A DNA stretch of 64,000 nucleotides from an uncultured Ruminococcus sp. (GTDB lineage: Bacteria > Bacillota > Clostridia > Oscillospirales > Acutalibacteraceae), in contig CADBCC010000003.1 in NCBI GenBank assembly GCA_902793125.1, positions 76,287 to 140,286 of the forward strand, read 5' to 3'. The notes under the pieces were generated by a model that was not told the origin of the DNA, searched no databases, and saw only the letters and a program-made list of their open reading frames with translations. Both the position numbers and the translations under genes were made by a program. Shown here piece after piece: positions 51,718 to 61,600 of this stretch (position 1 is its first letter; every line of letters begins with the position of its first letter).

Positions 51718-54087
51718 ATGGGAAAGATTTTTAAAAACTTTCTGCCTCACATCGGCGCAGTGTTAATCATAGTCGTTTTGCTTGTTGTACAGGCTTACTG
51801 CGATCTCGCGCTTCCGCAATACACTTCAAATATTATAGATACCGGAATCCAGAACAAAGGCGTCGAGCATATTCTGCCCGAAAAAATGACGAAAGACGAA
51901 TACGGCTACGCAAAAGTTTTTATGACCGAATCCGAGAAGAAAAGCTTTGTTTCTGCGTATAAAAAGACGGAAAAGCTTTATAAAAGAGTTATTAACGACT
52001 CAAAGAAGCTTGATAAATTAGATAAAAAACTTATGCTCCCGATTATGGTTGATTACGGTATGTCTACACTTTCGGTCGACAGACTTATTGAAATAGTTAA
52101 ACAAAACATCAACAAAAGCCTTACGGATTTACAGCTCACGGGAATTACACTAAGCACTATCGAAAAATACTTCAACATAAAGCTCCCGACGTTCGATAAA
52201 AAAAGTACGGATGACGACGGAAAAACTGTTACCTCTGAATGCGTAGACGCCCGTCCGCTGTTTAAAATTCTGACCGACGGAACCGAAATAAAAGTAACCA
52301 CGGGAATCTCGCTTATGCCCGAAATAAAAATCCCCGTAAAGCTTGATAAAGAAGTTTTACTCTCCGCAAGAAACACGTTAAAAAAACAAATCAAGGCGCT
52401 CGGCGAGGATACTGTTAAAAACTCCTGCATAGCTTTCGCGATAAAATGTGACGAAAAAGCGGGAGTAGACACTAATAAAATGCAGACCGACTATCTCTGG
52501 GCGGCAGGATTTAAGATGCTTATAATCTCCTTTATCTTATCCGCCGCGGCAATTTCCGCGGGACTTTTCGCGGCTGTTACCGGCTCAAAGATAGGTATGG
52601 AGCTTCGAAGCAAAGTTTTCCGAAAAGTAATAGGTTTTTCAAACGCCGAAATTGATAAATTCTCGACCGCTTCGCTTATTACAAGAACAACCAACGATAT
52701 ACAGCAGGTACAGATGGTATCCGTTCTCCTGCTCAGAATGGTGCTTTACGCCCCGATTATCGGTATCGGCGGAGTAATTAAAGCTGTGGGTACGGGCGCC
52801 GCGATGTCGTGGGTAATAGCTTTAGCTGTTTTTGTTATTTTTGTTTTTGTTTTTACACTTACATTTATTGCCATGCCCAAATTCAAAAAAATGCAAAAGC
52901 TGATTGACCGCGTAAATCTCATATCGCGGGAAATCCTTACGGGTATTCCCGTAATCCGCGCTTTCGAACGCGAAAAACACGAGGAAGAACGTTTTGACGA
53001 AGCAAACAAGGATCTCACAAAAACCATGCTTTTCACAAACCGGGTTATGACTTTTATGATGCCGGTTTTGATGGTTCTTATGAATTTGGTTTCGGTGCTT
53101 ATCGTCTGGGTTGCGTCGGGACACATCAGCGCGGGCAATATGCAGGTCGGCGAAATGACCGCGTTTATCTCATACTCGATGCAGATAATAATCAGCTTTA
53201 TAATGCTTACGGTTATGTCGATTTTCCTGCCGAGAGCCGCTGTCGCCGCGAACAGAATCGACGAGGTTATACAAACTCAATCCTCAATAACCGACAGCGA
53301 AAACGCTGAGCAGCTTAAAGGAAAATACGGCGTTGTAGAGTTTAAAAACGTAAGCTTTAAATATCCGGGAGCCGACGAAAATGTTCTAAGCAACATAAGC
53401 TTTACCGCTAAACCTAATGAAACCACCGCTGTAATAGGTTCTACAGGAAGCGGAAAAAGCACGCTCATCAATCTTATTCCGAGGCTTTACGACGTAACCG
53501 AAGGCGAAATTGATATAGACGGACAGAACATCAAAGACGTTACAATGCAGTCGCTAAGAAGCGAAATCGGATATGTTCCGCAAAAGGGAATCCTGTTCAG
53601 CGGAAGTATCGCTTCGAATCTACGTTTCGGCAACCGCGGCGCGTCTGACGAAGAAATAAAAAAAGCTTCCGAAATCGCCATGGCGAGCGAATTTATCGAC
53701 TCTAAACCAAACGGATACGAAAACGAAATCTCCCAGGGCGGAACCAACGTTTCGGGCGGCCAGAAACAGCGCCTTTCAATTGCGCGCGCTATCGCTAAAA
53801 ATCCAAAGATTTATATTTTTGACGACAGCTTCTCGGCGCTCGATCTGAAAACCGACAGGGAACTCAGAAAAGCGCTTTTCGAAAACGTTAAGGACTGCAC
53901 GGTAATAATTGTAGCGCAGAGAATTTCAACCATTATGAACGCCGAGCAGATTATTGTGCTTGACGAAGGAAAAATCGCGGGTATCGGAACACATACTCAG
54001 CTGCTGAAAACCTGTCCCTCATACCTTGAAATAGCTAAATCTCAGCTTTCCGAGGAAGAACTCGGAATCGGAAAGGGGGGCGAGTAA
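51718..54087 (+). CDS. ABC exporter subunit with large extracellular insertion, probable non-catalytic site
   Basis: A 789-residue half-transporter. After the first membrane segment (~12-32), about 200 mostly soluble residues precede the second (~262-285), so an extracellular domain is inserted between segments 1 and 2. Similar caps occur on BmrD-type subunits of heterodimeric exporters. The ATPase has Walker A GSTGSGKST, signature VSGGQKQRLS and Walker B IYIFDDSFSALD, where the catalytic Glu is replaced by Asp, as usual for the degenerate half. The partner begins one base after the stop. Confidence 0.92.
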   Translation: MGKIFKNFLPHIGAVLIIVVLLVVQAYCDLALPQYTSNIIDTGIQNKGVEHILPEKMTKDEYGYAKVFMTESEKKSFVSAYKKTEKLYKRVINDSKKLDKLDKKLMLPIMVDYGMSTLSVDRLIEIVKQNINKSLTDLQLTGITLSTIEKYFNIKLPTFDKKSTDDDGKTVTSECVDARPLFKILTDGTEIKVTTGISLMPEIKIPVKLDKEVLLSARNTLKKQIKALGEDTVKNSCIAFAIKCDEKAGVDTNKMQTDYLWAAGFKMLIISFILSAAAISAGLFAAVTGSKIGMELRSKVFRKVIGFSNAEIDKFSTASLITRTTNDIQQVQMVSVLLLRMVLYAPIIGIGGVIKAVGTGAAMSWVIALAVFVIFVFVFTLTFIAMPKFKKMQKLIDRVNLISREILTGIPVIRAFEREKHEEERFDEANKDLTKTMLFTNRVMTFMMPVLMVLMNLVSVLIVWVASGHISAGNMQVGEMTAFISYSMQIIISFIMLTVMSIFLPRAAVAANRIDEVIQTQSSITDSENAEQLKGKYGVVEFKNVSFKYPGADENVLSNISFTAKPNETTAVIGSTGSGKSTLINLIPRLYDVTEGEIDIDGQNIKDVTMQSLRSEIGYVPQKGILFSGSIASNLRFGNRGASDEEIKKASEIAMASEFIDSKPNGYENEISQGGTNVSGGQKQRLSIARAIAKNPKIYIFDDSFSALDLKTDRELRKALFENVKDCTVIIVAQRISTIMNAEQIIVLDEGKIAGIGTHTQLLKTCPSYLEIAKSQLSEEELGIGKGGE

Positions 54088-54088
54088 T

Positions 54089-55924
54089 ATGGCTGAAAAC
54101 AAAAACAGAGCGCCGAACAGACCCGGCGGAAAAATGGCTCCGGTTGAAAAAGCCGATGATTTTAAGGGCACGTCTAAACAGCTTATTAAATATATCGGCA
54201 AATACAAAGCGGCGATTATTTTCGTAATGTTCTGCGCCGCGGCGTCAACTATTTTCGCGGTTATCGGCCCGAAGATACTCGGCAACGCAACCTCCGTACT
54301 TGCTTCGGGACTTATGAAGCAAATTAAAGGCACAGGATCGATTGACCTTGTGTTAATCGGAGAAATACTGCTCGCGGCGCTTTTGCTTTACCTTATCAGC
54401 GCGGCGTTTATGTTTATTCAAGGCTGGCTTATGACGGGTATTACGCAAAAAATCTGCTATCGGATGCGTAAAGATATTTCCGAAAAAATCAACCTTATGC
54501 CCCTTAAATATTTTGAGAGCAGAACCTACGGCGAAGTGCTCTCGAGAATCACAAACGACGTCGACACTTTCGGAATGGGACTTAGCCAGAGCATAACCCA
54601 GATTATTACCTCACTCTGTACCGTGCTCGGAACTTTGGTTATGATGCTTACAATCTCGCCGATTATGACGCTTATTTCCGTTTCAATCCTCCCGGTTTCA
54701 ATTATTCTTATAAGCTTAATTGTAAAGTTCTCGCAAAAGCATTTCCGCGACCAGCAACAATTCCTCGGAATTATAAACGGAACTGTTGAGGAAAGCTACG
54801 GCGGACACCTTATAATTAAAGCTTTCAACAAAGAAAGTGAAACACTCGACGACTTTGAAAAAACCAACAAAATCCTCTACACCAGCGCGTGGAAATCCCA
54901 GTTCCTATCGGGGATGATGATGCCGCTTATGATATTTGTGGGCAATTTGGGATATGTCGCGGTAGCGGTTTCGGGAGCGATGCTTGCGATAAACGGCGTA
55001 ATTCTTATCGGTGATATTCAGGCGTTTATCCAGTACGTAAGGAATTTTACCCAGCCTATACAACAGCTATCCCAGGTTATTAACCAGCTCCAAAGTATGA
55101 CCGCCGCGGCGGAAAGAGTTTTTAATTTCCTTAACGAAGAAGAGGAAGTTCAAACCGTTGAAAACCCCGTAAGCGTAAACGATATAAAAGGCGAAGTAGA
55201 ATTTGAGCACGTTAAATTCGGCTATAACGAAAATAAAATTATAATCACCGATTTCTCCGCTAAAATTGCCCGAGGCCAGAAAATCGCGATTGTCGGCCCC
55301 ACAGGCGCGGGCAAAACCACAATCGTAAAACTGCTTATGCGTTTTTACGACGTCAACAGCGGAGCAATTAAAATTGACGGACACAATATAAAAGATTTCA
55401 ACCGCAGAGAGCTCAGAACCGCGCTCGCTATGGTTCTCCAGGACACCTGGCTTTTCAACGGAACTATTATGGAAAACATCCGTTACGGACGGCTCGACGC
55501 TTCGGACGAGGAAGTAATCGAGGCGGCGAAAGCGGCTCACGCCCACAGGTTTATAAAAACGCTTCCGGGCGGCTACAATATGGAGCTTAACGAGGAAGCC
55601 GATAACGTAAGCCAAGGCCAGAAACAGCTGCTTACAATCGCCAGAGCTATCCTCGCCGATAACCCGATTCTTATTTTAGACGAGGCGACATCCTCGGTAG
55701 ATACCCGTACAGAATCCCGGATTCAGCGGGCGATGAACAATCTTACAAAAGGTAAAACAAGTTTTATTATCGCCCACAGGCTTTCCACAATAAAAGACGC
55801 CGACCTGATTTTAGTTATGAAAGACGGCGATATTGTCGAACAGGGAAATCATAAAGAGCTTTTGGAAAAACAGGGCTTTTACGCTCAGCTTTACAACAGC
55901 CAGTTTGAAAACAGGGATATATAA
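54089..55924 (+). CDS. ABC exporter subunit, catalytic half
   Basis: A 611-residue half-transporter with six membrane segments (~40-310), Walker A GPTGAGKTT, signature VSQGQKQLLT and an intact Walker B ILILDEATSSVDTR with catalytic Glu, then the H-loop IAHRLSTIK. It pairs with the preceding gene as a heterodimeric multidrug or lipid-type exporter. The cargo is unknown. Confidence 0.94.
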   Translation: MAENKNRAPNRPGGKMAPVEKADDFKGTSKQLIKYIGKYKAAIIFVMFCAAASTIFAVIGPKILGNATSVLASGLMKQIKGTGSIDLVLIGEILLAALLLYLISAAFMFIQGWLMTGITQKICYRMRKDISEKINLMPLKYFESRTYGEVLSRITNDVDTFGMGLSQSITQIITSLCTVLGTLVMMLTISPIMTLISVSILPVSIILISLIVKFSQKHFRDQQQFLGIINGTVEESYGGHLIIKAFNKESETLDDFEKTNKILYTSAWKSQFLSGMMMPLMIFVGNLGYVAVAVSGAMLAINGVILIGDIQAFIQYVRNFTQPIQQLSQVINQLQSMTAAAERVFNFLNEEEEVQTVENPVSVNDIKGEVEFEHVKFGYNENKIIITDFSAKIARGQKIAIVGPTGAGKTTIVKLLMRFYDVNSGAIKIDGHNIKDFNRRELRTALAMVLQDTWLFNGTIMENIRYGRLDASDEEVIEAAKAAHAHRFIKTLPGGYNMELNEEADNVSQGQKQLLTIARAILADNPILILDEATSSVDTRTESRIQRAMNNLTKGKTSFIIAHRLSTIKDADLILVMKDGDIVEQGNHKELLEKQGFYAQLYNSQFENRDI

Positions 55925-55976
55925 ACCGATAAATATTTCGGAATATAATCAGTAGTTTTTACGCTCCCCTAAATTA

Positions 55977-56005
55977 TTGACTTTTCATTATCAAGGTAGT
56001 ATAAT
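55977..56005 (+). promoter_or_regulatory. Sigma-70 type promoter
   Basis: TTGACT, a 17-bp spacer and a perfect TATAAT upstream of the DegT-family aminotransferase. Confidence 0.8.
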
Positions 56006-56063
56006 ACATTGTGTATTTTTACATTCATTTTTAAGATTTTTGGGTTGAGAGGATTTTGTTATT

Positions 56064-57269
56064 ATGAGAAACATTCCTTTTTCTCCTCCCGATTTGGGAC
56101 AAGATGAGATTGACGCGGTTACAGAAGTTTTAAAGTCAGGCTGGATTACAACAGGCCCTAAAACAAAACTGCTTGAAAAAAGAATAGGCGAATACTGCCA
56201 TACAGGTCAGGCTGTATGTTTGTCTTCACAGACTTCCTGCGCCGAAATGACTTTACGTATTTTAGGAGTAGGCCCGCAGGACGAGGTTATCCTCCCCGCT
56301 TACACCTACACAGCAACCGCTTCCGTAGTTTACCACGTCGGCGCAAAACCGGTTATGATTGACTGTAAACCGGGCACCTTCGAGATGGATTACGATAAAA
56401 TGGAAGCCGCTATCAACGAGCATACAAAGGTTATTATCCCCGTTGACTTAGCCGGAATCGTGTGCGATTACGACCGAATTTACGAAGCCGTACGCAATCA
56501 GCGCGAAAAGTTCCGCCCGAAAGGAAAAATCCAGGAACTTATCGGACGCGTTGTAATTATGACGGACGGCGCTCACGCATTCGGCGCGCGCTGGCACGGA
56601 CAGATGTGCGGAGAAATTGCCGATTTTACAAACTTCAGCTTCCACGCCGTTAAGAATATGACTACCGCCGAGGGCGGAGCCGCGGTTCACAGGCTGAGAG
56701 CCAGAATCGACGAAGAAAAAATGTACAAACAATACATGCTGTGGTCGCTTCACGGCCAGACCAAGGACGCGCTCGCTAAAAACACCGCCGCTTCCTGGGA
56801 ATATGACGTTGTGAACGCCCAGTATAAATGTAATATGCCCGACGTTTTGGCCGCAATCGGACTTGCGCAGCTTAACCGCTACGAAGATATGCTTACAAGG
56901 CGCCATGAGCTTATTAATCGTTATGACGAAGCCTTCAGAGAGCTTGATGTTCAGCTTCTTGAGCACTCAAGCGAAAACCACCGAAGCAGCGGACACCTTT
57001 ACTTCGTACGCTTCCTCGGAAAAGACTCCGATTTCAGAAATGAATTTTACAATAAAATGGCTGAAAACGGCGTAATGTGCAATGTTCACTTTAAACCGCT
57101 TCCGATGCTTTCCGCTTATAAGAACAAGGGCTTTGATATTAAAGATTATCCCTACGCTTATAATATGCACAAAAACCAGCTTACTCTTCCGATGAACTCA
57201 ACCTTATCGGACGACGACGCTCAGTACGTTATAGAAACATTCCTTAAGGTGTACAACAGTATGATTTAA
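56064..57269 (+). CDS. DegT/DnrJ/EryC1/StrS-family PLP aminotransferase
   Basis: A 401-residue enzyme. It begins MRNIPFSPPDLGQDEIDAV and has the cofactor-binding MTDGAHAFGA (Asp to the pyridine N) and the lysine Schiff base in FSFHAVKNMTTAEGG, preceding GLAQLNRYEDMLTRR. The family converts keto-sugar nucleotides to amino sugars. No sugar dehydratase, epimerase or glycosyltransferase is adjacent, so the sugar is unknown. An insertion near residues 135-160 (AVRNQREKFRPKGKIQELIG) is seen in a PseC/WecE-like clostridial subgroup. Confidence 0.92.
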   Translation: MRNIPFSPPDLGQDEIDAVTEVLKSGWITTGPKTKLLEKRIGEYCHTGQAVCLSSQTSCAEMTLRILGVGPQDEVILPAYTYTATASVVYHVGAKPVMIDCKPGTFEMDYDKMEAAINEHTKVIIPVDLAGIVCDYDRIYEAVRNQREKFRPKGKIQELIGRVVIMTDGAHAFGARWHGQMCGEIADFTNFSFHAVKNMTTAEGGAAVHRLRARIDEEKMYKQYMLWSLHGQTKDALAKNTAASWEYDVVNAQYKCNMPDVLAAIGLAQLNRYEDMLTRRHELINRYDEAFRELDVQLLEHSSENHRSSGHLYFVRFLGKDSDFRNEFYNKMAENGVMCNVHFKPLPMLSAYKNKGFDIKDYPYAYNMHKNQLTLPMNSTLSDDDAQYVIETFLKVYNSMI

Positions 57270-57283
57270 CGGAGTTGAATATT

Positions 57284-58105
57284 TTGAAAGAAAAGCTCGA
57301 AAAAAAATTCACCTTAATACTTTCGTGTATCGTAATCGTTGTTTTGATTGCGGTAGGTATTCCTCTGTCTGTAAATACGGTGCAAACCCGTACCGCGGAC
57401 ATAGAGGCCGAAACAGTTATTTCCGCGGACGTGTTACCGAGCACCTCGGCTTCCGAGACAGAATCTCCCGAAACCGAGCCCGAGCTAAAAATTTATTCAA
57501 AAACCGTTAAATTAGATTCAAAATCAAAAACAGCTTCAAAAAAGAAGCCCGAAAAGAAAAGTAAAATAAAAAAGAAAACTTCTTCGAAAAAAAGCGACGA
57601 TAAAAATAAAAAGAAAAAGAAGAAACGAATCCCCGGTTTTTCGTACGCCACAGCTCCGACTCAGGCTAACGTAAGCTACAGCGCTCAGTGGAACGCGGGT
57701 TACTTAGTAGCTATCGACAATCCCGATTCAAGCTATCATCCCTCGCACATCGAGCTTTCGGATAAAGATAGGGATTTGCTCGAAAGACTCTGCTACGGCG
57801 AGTTCGGCGACGGCGGTTTTACGGGAGCGGCTTTAATTGCCCAGGCTGTAAGAGACGCTATGGCAACCTACGGAATCTCAAGCGTCAGACAGGTTATTAA
57901 CCAGTTCAGCTACGACGGAAGAACCGATCATCCCGGAGATAAAACCATTAAAGACGCGGTAACCTATATTTTTGATATGGACAAGGCTGCCGTTAAACAC
58001 AGAATTATTTATATGTACGACACCGCGTACGTTGATTCGGAATTCCACGAAACCCAGAATTATGTATGCACATTTAAAACAACAAGATTTTTTGATAAAA
58101 AATAG
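57284..58105 (+). CDS. Membrane-anchored SleB-like cell wall hydrolase
   Basis: A 273-residue protein with a TTG start at 57284, set by ACGGAG nine bases upstream. A signal-anchor (~10-30), a Ser/Lys-rich unstructured region (~65-115; KKKPEKKSKIKKKTSSKKS) and a C-terminal domain (~160-273) follow. In it, RDLLERLCYGEFGDGGFTGAALIAQAVRDAMATYG matches the Hydrolase_2/SleB pattern with the conserved Glu of the GE-G motif. Such enzymes cleave peptidoglycan, often in spores. It begins 14 bp after the aminotransferase stop. Confidence 0.8.
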   Translation: MKEKLEKKFTLILSCIVIVVLIAVGIPLSVNTVQTRTADIEAETVISADVLPSTSASETESPETEPELKIYSKTVKLDSKSKTASKKKPEKKSKIKKKTSSKKSDDKNKKKKKKRIPGFSYATAPTQANVSYSAQWNAGYLVAIDNPDSSYHPSHIELSDKDRDLLERLCYGEFGDGGFTGAALIAQAVRDAMATYGISSVRQVINQFSYDGRTDHPGDKTIKDAVTYIFDMDKAAVKHRIIYMYDTAYVDSEFHETQNYVCTFKTTRFFDKK

Positions 58106-58130
58106 AAAGCGGGCGAAATGCCCGCTTTTA
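58106..58130 (+). terminator. Rho-independent terminator
   Basis: AAAGCGGGC-GAAAT-GCCCGCTTTT directly after the SleB-like stop codon. Confidence 0.85.
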
Positions 58131-58147
58131 AAATTAAAGGAGAAGCT

Positions 58148-58594
58148 ATGTTCCGTGAATTAAAGCCGTCCGAAAAGGACTTGTATTTTCATTACGTCGA
58201 TATTTTTTATCACACTGATGTTGTGGAATCGCCCGTACCTAAAGAAAATTATGAGGTTACTTTCAACGAGCTTATGCGCTCGGACGATTACTTAAAATGC
58301 TATATTTTTGAGTGCGACAACAAACCCTGCGGATTTGTACTGCTGTCGAAAACCTTCTCCCAAGAAGCGGGCGGATTATCCGTTACAATCGAGGAAATAT
58401 ATATTGACGAAGATTACCGCGGACGAGGACTTGCGACTGAGTTTTTTGACTACCTTAAAAGCCTTGACGAAATTAAACGCCTGCGCATAGAAGTCGAGGA
58501 CTATAACGAAGGCGCGAAACGGCTTTACGAAAGAACGGGCTTTAAACTGCTCCCCTACTTACAGATGGTTATTGATAAATGGAAAATTAAATAA
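58148..58594 (+). CDS. GNAT-family N-acetyltransferase
   Basis: A 148-residue protein starting MFRELKPSEKDLYFHYVDIF (AAAGGAG upstream). The acetyl-CoA loop is seen in IEEIYIDEDYRGRGLATEFFDYLKSL, followed by RIEVEDYNEGAKRLYERTGFKLLPYLQM, the usual GNAT end. The substrate is unknown. Since a terminator separates it from the upstream gene, it may depend on readthrough or its own weak promoter. Confidence 0.9.
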   Translation: MFRELKPSEKDLYFHYVDIFYHTDVVESPVPKENYEVTFNELMRSDDYLKCYIFECDNKPCGFVLLSKTFSQEAGGLSVTIEEIYIDEDYRGRGLATEFFDYLKSLDEIKRLRIEVEDYNEGAKRLYERTGFKLLPYLQMVIDKWKIK

Positions 58595-58603
58595 TAAACA
58601 TTA

Positions 58604-58634
58604 AAGGTCGGATGATTAAAAATCGTCCGACCTT
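58604..58634. terminator. Bidirectional terminator
   Basis: AAGGTCGGATGATT pairs with AATCGTCCGACCTT between the convergent GNAT and purL genes, followed by AACTTTT on the plus strand. Confidence 0.85.
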
Positions 58635-58657
58635 AACTTTTACCTATTACCTTTTAA

Positions 58658-61600
58658 CTATTTAAAGTACTTTACTCCGCTTTCAAAAATCTTCTGGTCT
58701 TTATTAAATGGAACATTAGCGTAGAGGTTATCGCCCTTACGCTCGGAATGTCCCATTTTTCCGAGGATTCGTCCGTCGGGGCTTGTGATACCCTCAATCG
58801 CGCAGATTGAGCCGTTTACGTTATAAGCAATTTCGTCGCTCGGATTGCCGTTTAAGTCAACGTACTGGGTAGCGACCTGACCGTTTTCGATAAGGCGTTT
58901 AACCGTCTCGTCATCAGCCATAAAGCGTCCCTCGCCGTGGGATACGGGTACAGCGAAAACGTCCCCCGCCTCAACCGAGGAGAACCACGGGGATTTAACC
59001 GAAGTTACCCTTGTATACGCCATATGCGAAATATGACGTCCGACTGTATTAAACGTAAGCGTCGGATCATTCGGCTTAATCTCGCGGATTTCGCCGTAAG
59101 GCACAAGTCCTAATTTTATCAACGCCTGGAATCCGTTACAGATACCGAGCATAAGTCCGTCGCGCTTATTAAGAAGCTCGTCCACCGCCTCTTTGATTCT
59201 CGGGTTTCTGAAAGTAGTCGCGATAAACTTACCCGAACCGTCGGGCTCGTCACCGCCGGAGAATCCGCCGGGGAACATAATCATCTGGCTTTCCTTAATT
59301 ATACTCTCCATTTTTGCGATTGTGTCCTCGATATCGGAGGGCTTTAAGTTTTTAACTATAAGAAGTTCAGCCTCCGCTCCCGCTTTTTCGAAAGCTCTTG
59401 CGGTATCAACCTCGCAGTTTGTACCCGGGAATACGGGAATAAATACCTTCGGCTTAGCGGTCTTGATTACAGGCGCTTTAGTATTTCTTTGCGTAAAGAG
59501 TTCTGCGCTTCTTCCCATTTTCGGGCATTGCGCCTTTGTTGGGAATACTTTTTCAAGAGGAGCAGTCCACTCACCGAGTATTTCATCAATTTTAATTTTC
59601 TCGCCGTTGATTTCGATATCTTCATTTTCAGTTACCTCACCGAGAGGATAGTATAATACGCCGTCTTTAAGCTTTGCGCCGTCTTTAAGCTCTAAAATAA
59701 GCGAGCCCGAAAGCGGAGCGAAAAGTTCGTCAAAACTGAGTTCATTCTCAAATTTAAAGCCGAATTTATTACCGAAGCAGGCTTTGCAGACCGAAGCCGC
59801 CGCGCCGCCTTCTTTTACAACCGAAGCGGAAAGCACCCCGCCCTCGTCCATAAGCGCGTAAACCGCGTTGTACATAGCTTTAAGCTCTTCCCATTTCGGC
59901 ATAAGAGTTTTCTTATCCTCGGGAACGGGAACGTAAATAACTTTTGAACCTGCCTTTTTGAACTCCGCTGAAATAGTTTTGCTCGCCTTTGTCATAGCGA
60001 CAGCGAACGAAACGAGAGTCGGCGGAACGTCAATCTGCTCAAAGGTTCCGCTCATCGAGTCCTTGCCTCCGATTGAGGGAATTCCTAAGTTCAGCTGAGC
60101 CTGCATAGCGCCGAGCAGAGCCGCCGCGGGTTTGCCCCAGCGTTCGGGTTTATCCATAAGCTTTTCGAAATATTCCTGGAAAGTGAGTCTCGCTTTTAGA
60201 GGATACGCGCCGATAGCAAGGATTTTCGAAAGCGATTCAACAACCGCGTACGCCGAACCGTGGAACGGGCTCCAGCGCGAAGTTCCGGGAATAAATCCGT
60301 AGCTCATCGCGGTAGCGTCGTCGGTTTCACCTTTAAGAAGCGGAATTTTCGCAGCCATAGCTTCCTGCGGAGTGAGCTGGGTTTTTCCGCCGAACGGCAT
60401 AATAACAGTACCCGCGCCGATACTTGAGTCGAAGCGTTCGCTTAGTCCGATTTGCGAACAAACCTCCAGGCGCGCCATATTCTTTTTAACAGCTTCGGCT
60501 GTAGAAAGTCCCTTTAAGCTTTCGGGACAGGTTGTTCTGTAACAGTTTTTCTCGTCGGGAGACTTAATATACGCGGTAGAAGTCTGGGTAACTCCGTTTG
60601 TATTTAAAAATTCACGGCTTATATCAACAATTGTATCTCCGCGCCAATTCATAGTAAGGCGGGGATTTTCGGTTACAACCGCAACGGCTGTAGCCTCTAA
60701 GTTTTCGGTTTCGGAAAGCGCGATAAATCTTTCAACGTCGCTCTTATCGAGTACAACCGCCATTCTTTCCTGGCTTTCGGAAATCGCAAGTTCGGTTCCG
60801 TCAAGTCCTTCGTACTTCTTCGTCACCTTATCGAGGTTAACGCTGAGTCCGTCGGCAAGCTCGCCGATAGCAACACAAACTCCGCCCGCTCCGAAATCAT
60901 TACAGCGCTTAATCATCTTAGCGACTTCGGGGTTGCGGAAAAGACGCTGGATTTTTCTCTCCGTCGGCGGATTACCTTTCTGAACCTCTGCTCCGCAGGT
61001 TTCGATTGAACTTAATGTATGAGCTTTTGAGGAACCTGTAGCGCCGCCGCAGCCGTCGCGTCCCGTACGTCCGCCCAAAAGCACGATTACGTCATCGGGA
61101 GCGGGAACTTCTCTTATTACATTTTCCTTAGGAGACGCGCCGATTACCGCGCCGATTTCCATACGTTTAGCAACATATCCCCGGTCGTAAAGCTCTACAA
61201 CCTGGCCTGTGGCAAGACCGATCTGGTTACCGTAGGACGAATAACCCTCAGCCGCGCCTGTAGTGATTTTACGGCTCGGAAGCTTACCTTCCATTGTATC
61301 TTTAAACGGAACGGTCGGGTCGCCCGAACCTGTAACACGCATAGCCTGGTAAATATACGCTCTTCCCGAAAGCGGGTCGCGGATTGCTCCGCCGAGGCAG
61401 GTCGCCGCGCCGCCGAAAGGTTCGATTTCGGTCGGGTGGTTATGGGTTTCGTTCTTAAACTGAACGAGCCATTTTTCGGTTTTTCCGTCGATTGTAACGG
61501 GAACCTCGATTGAGCAGGCGTTAATCTCCTCGCTCTCGTCAAGGTCGGGAATAAGTCCTTTCTTTTTAAGCGATTTCATACCGATAAGCGCCATATCCAT

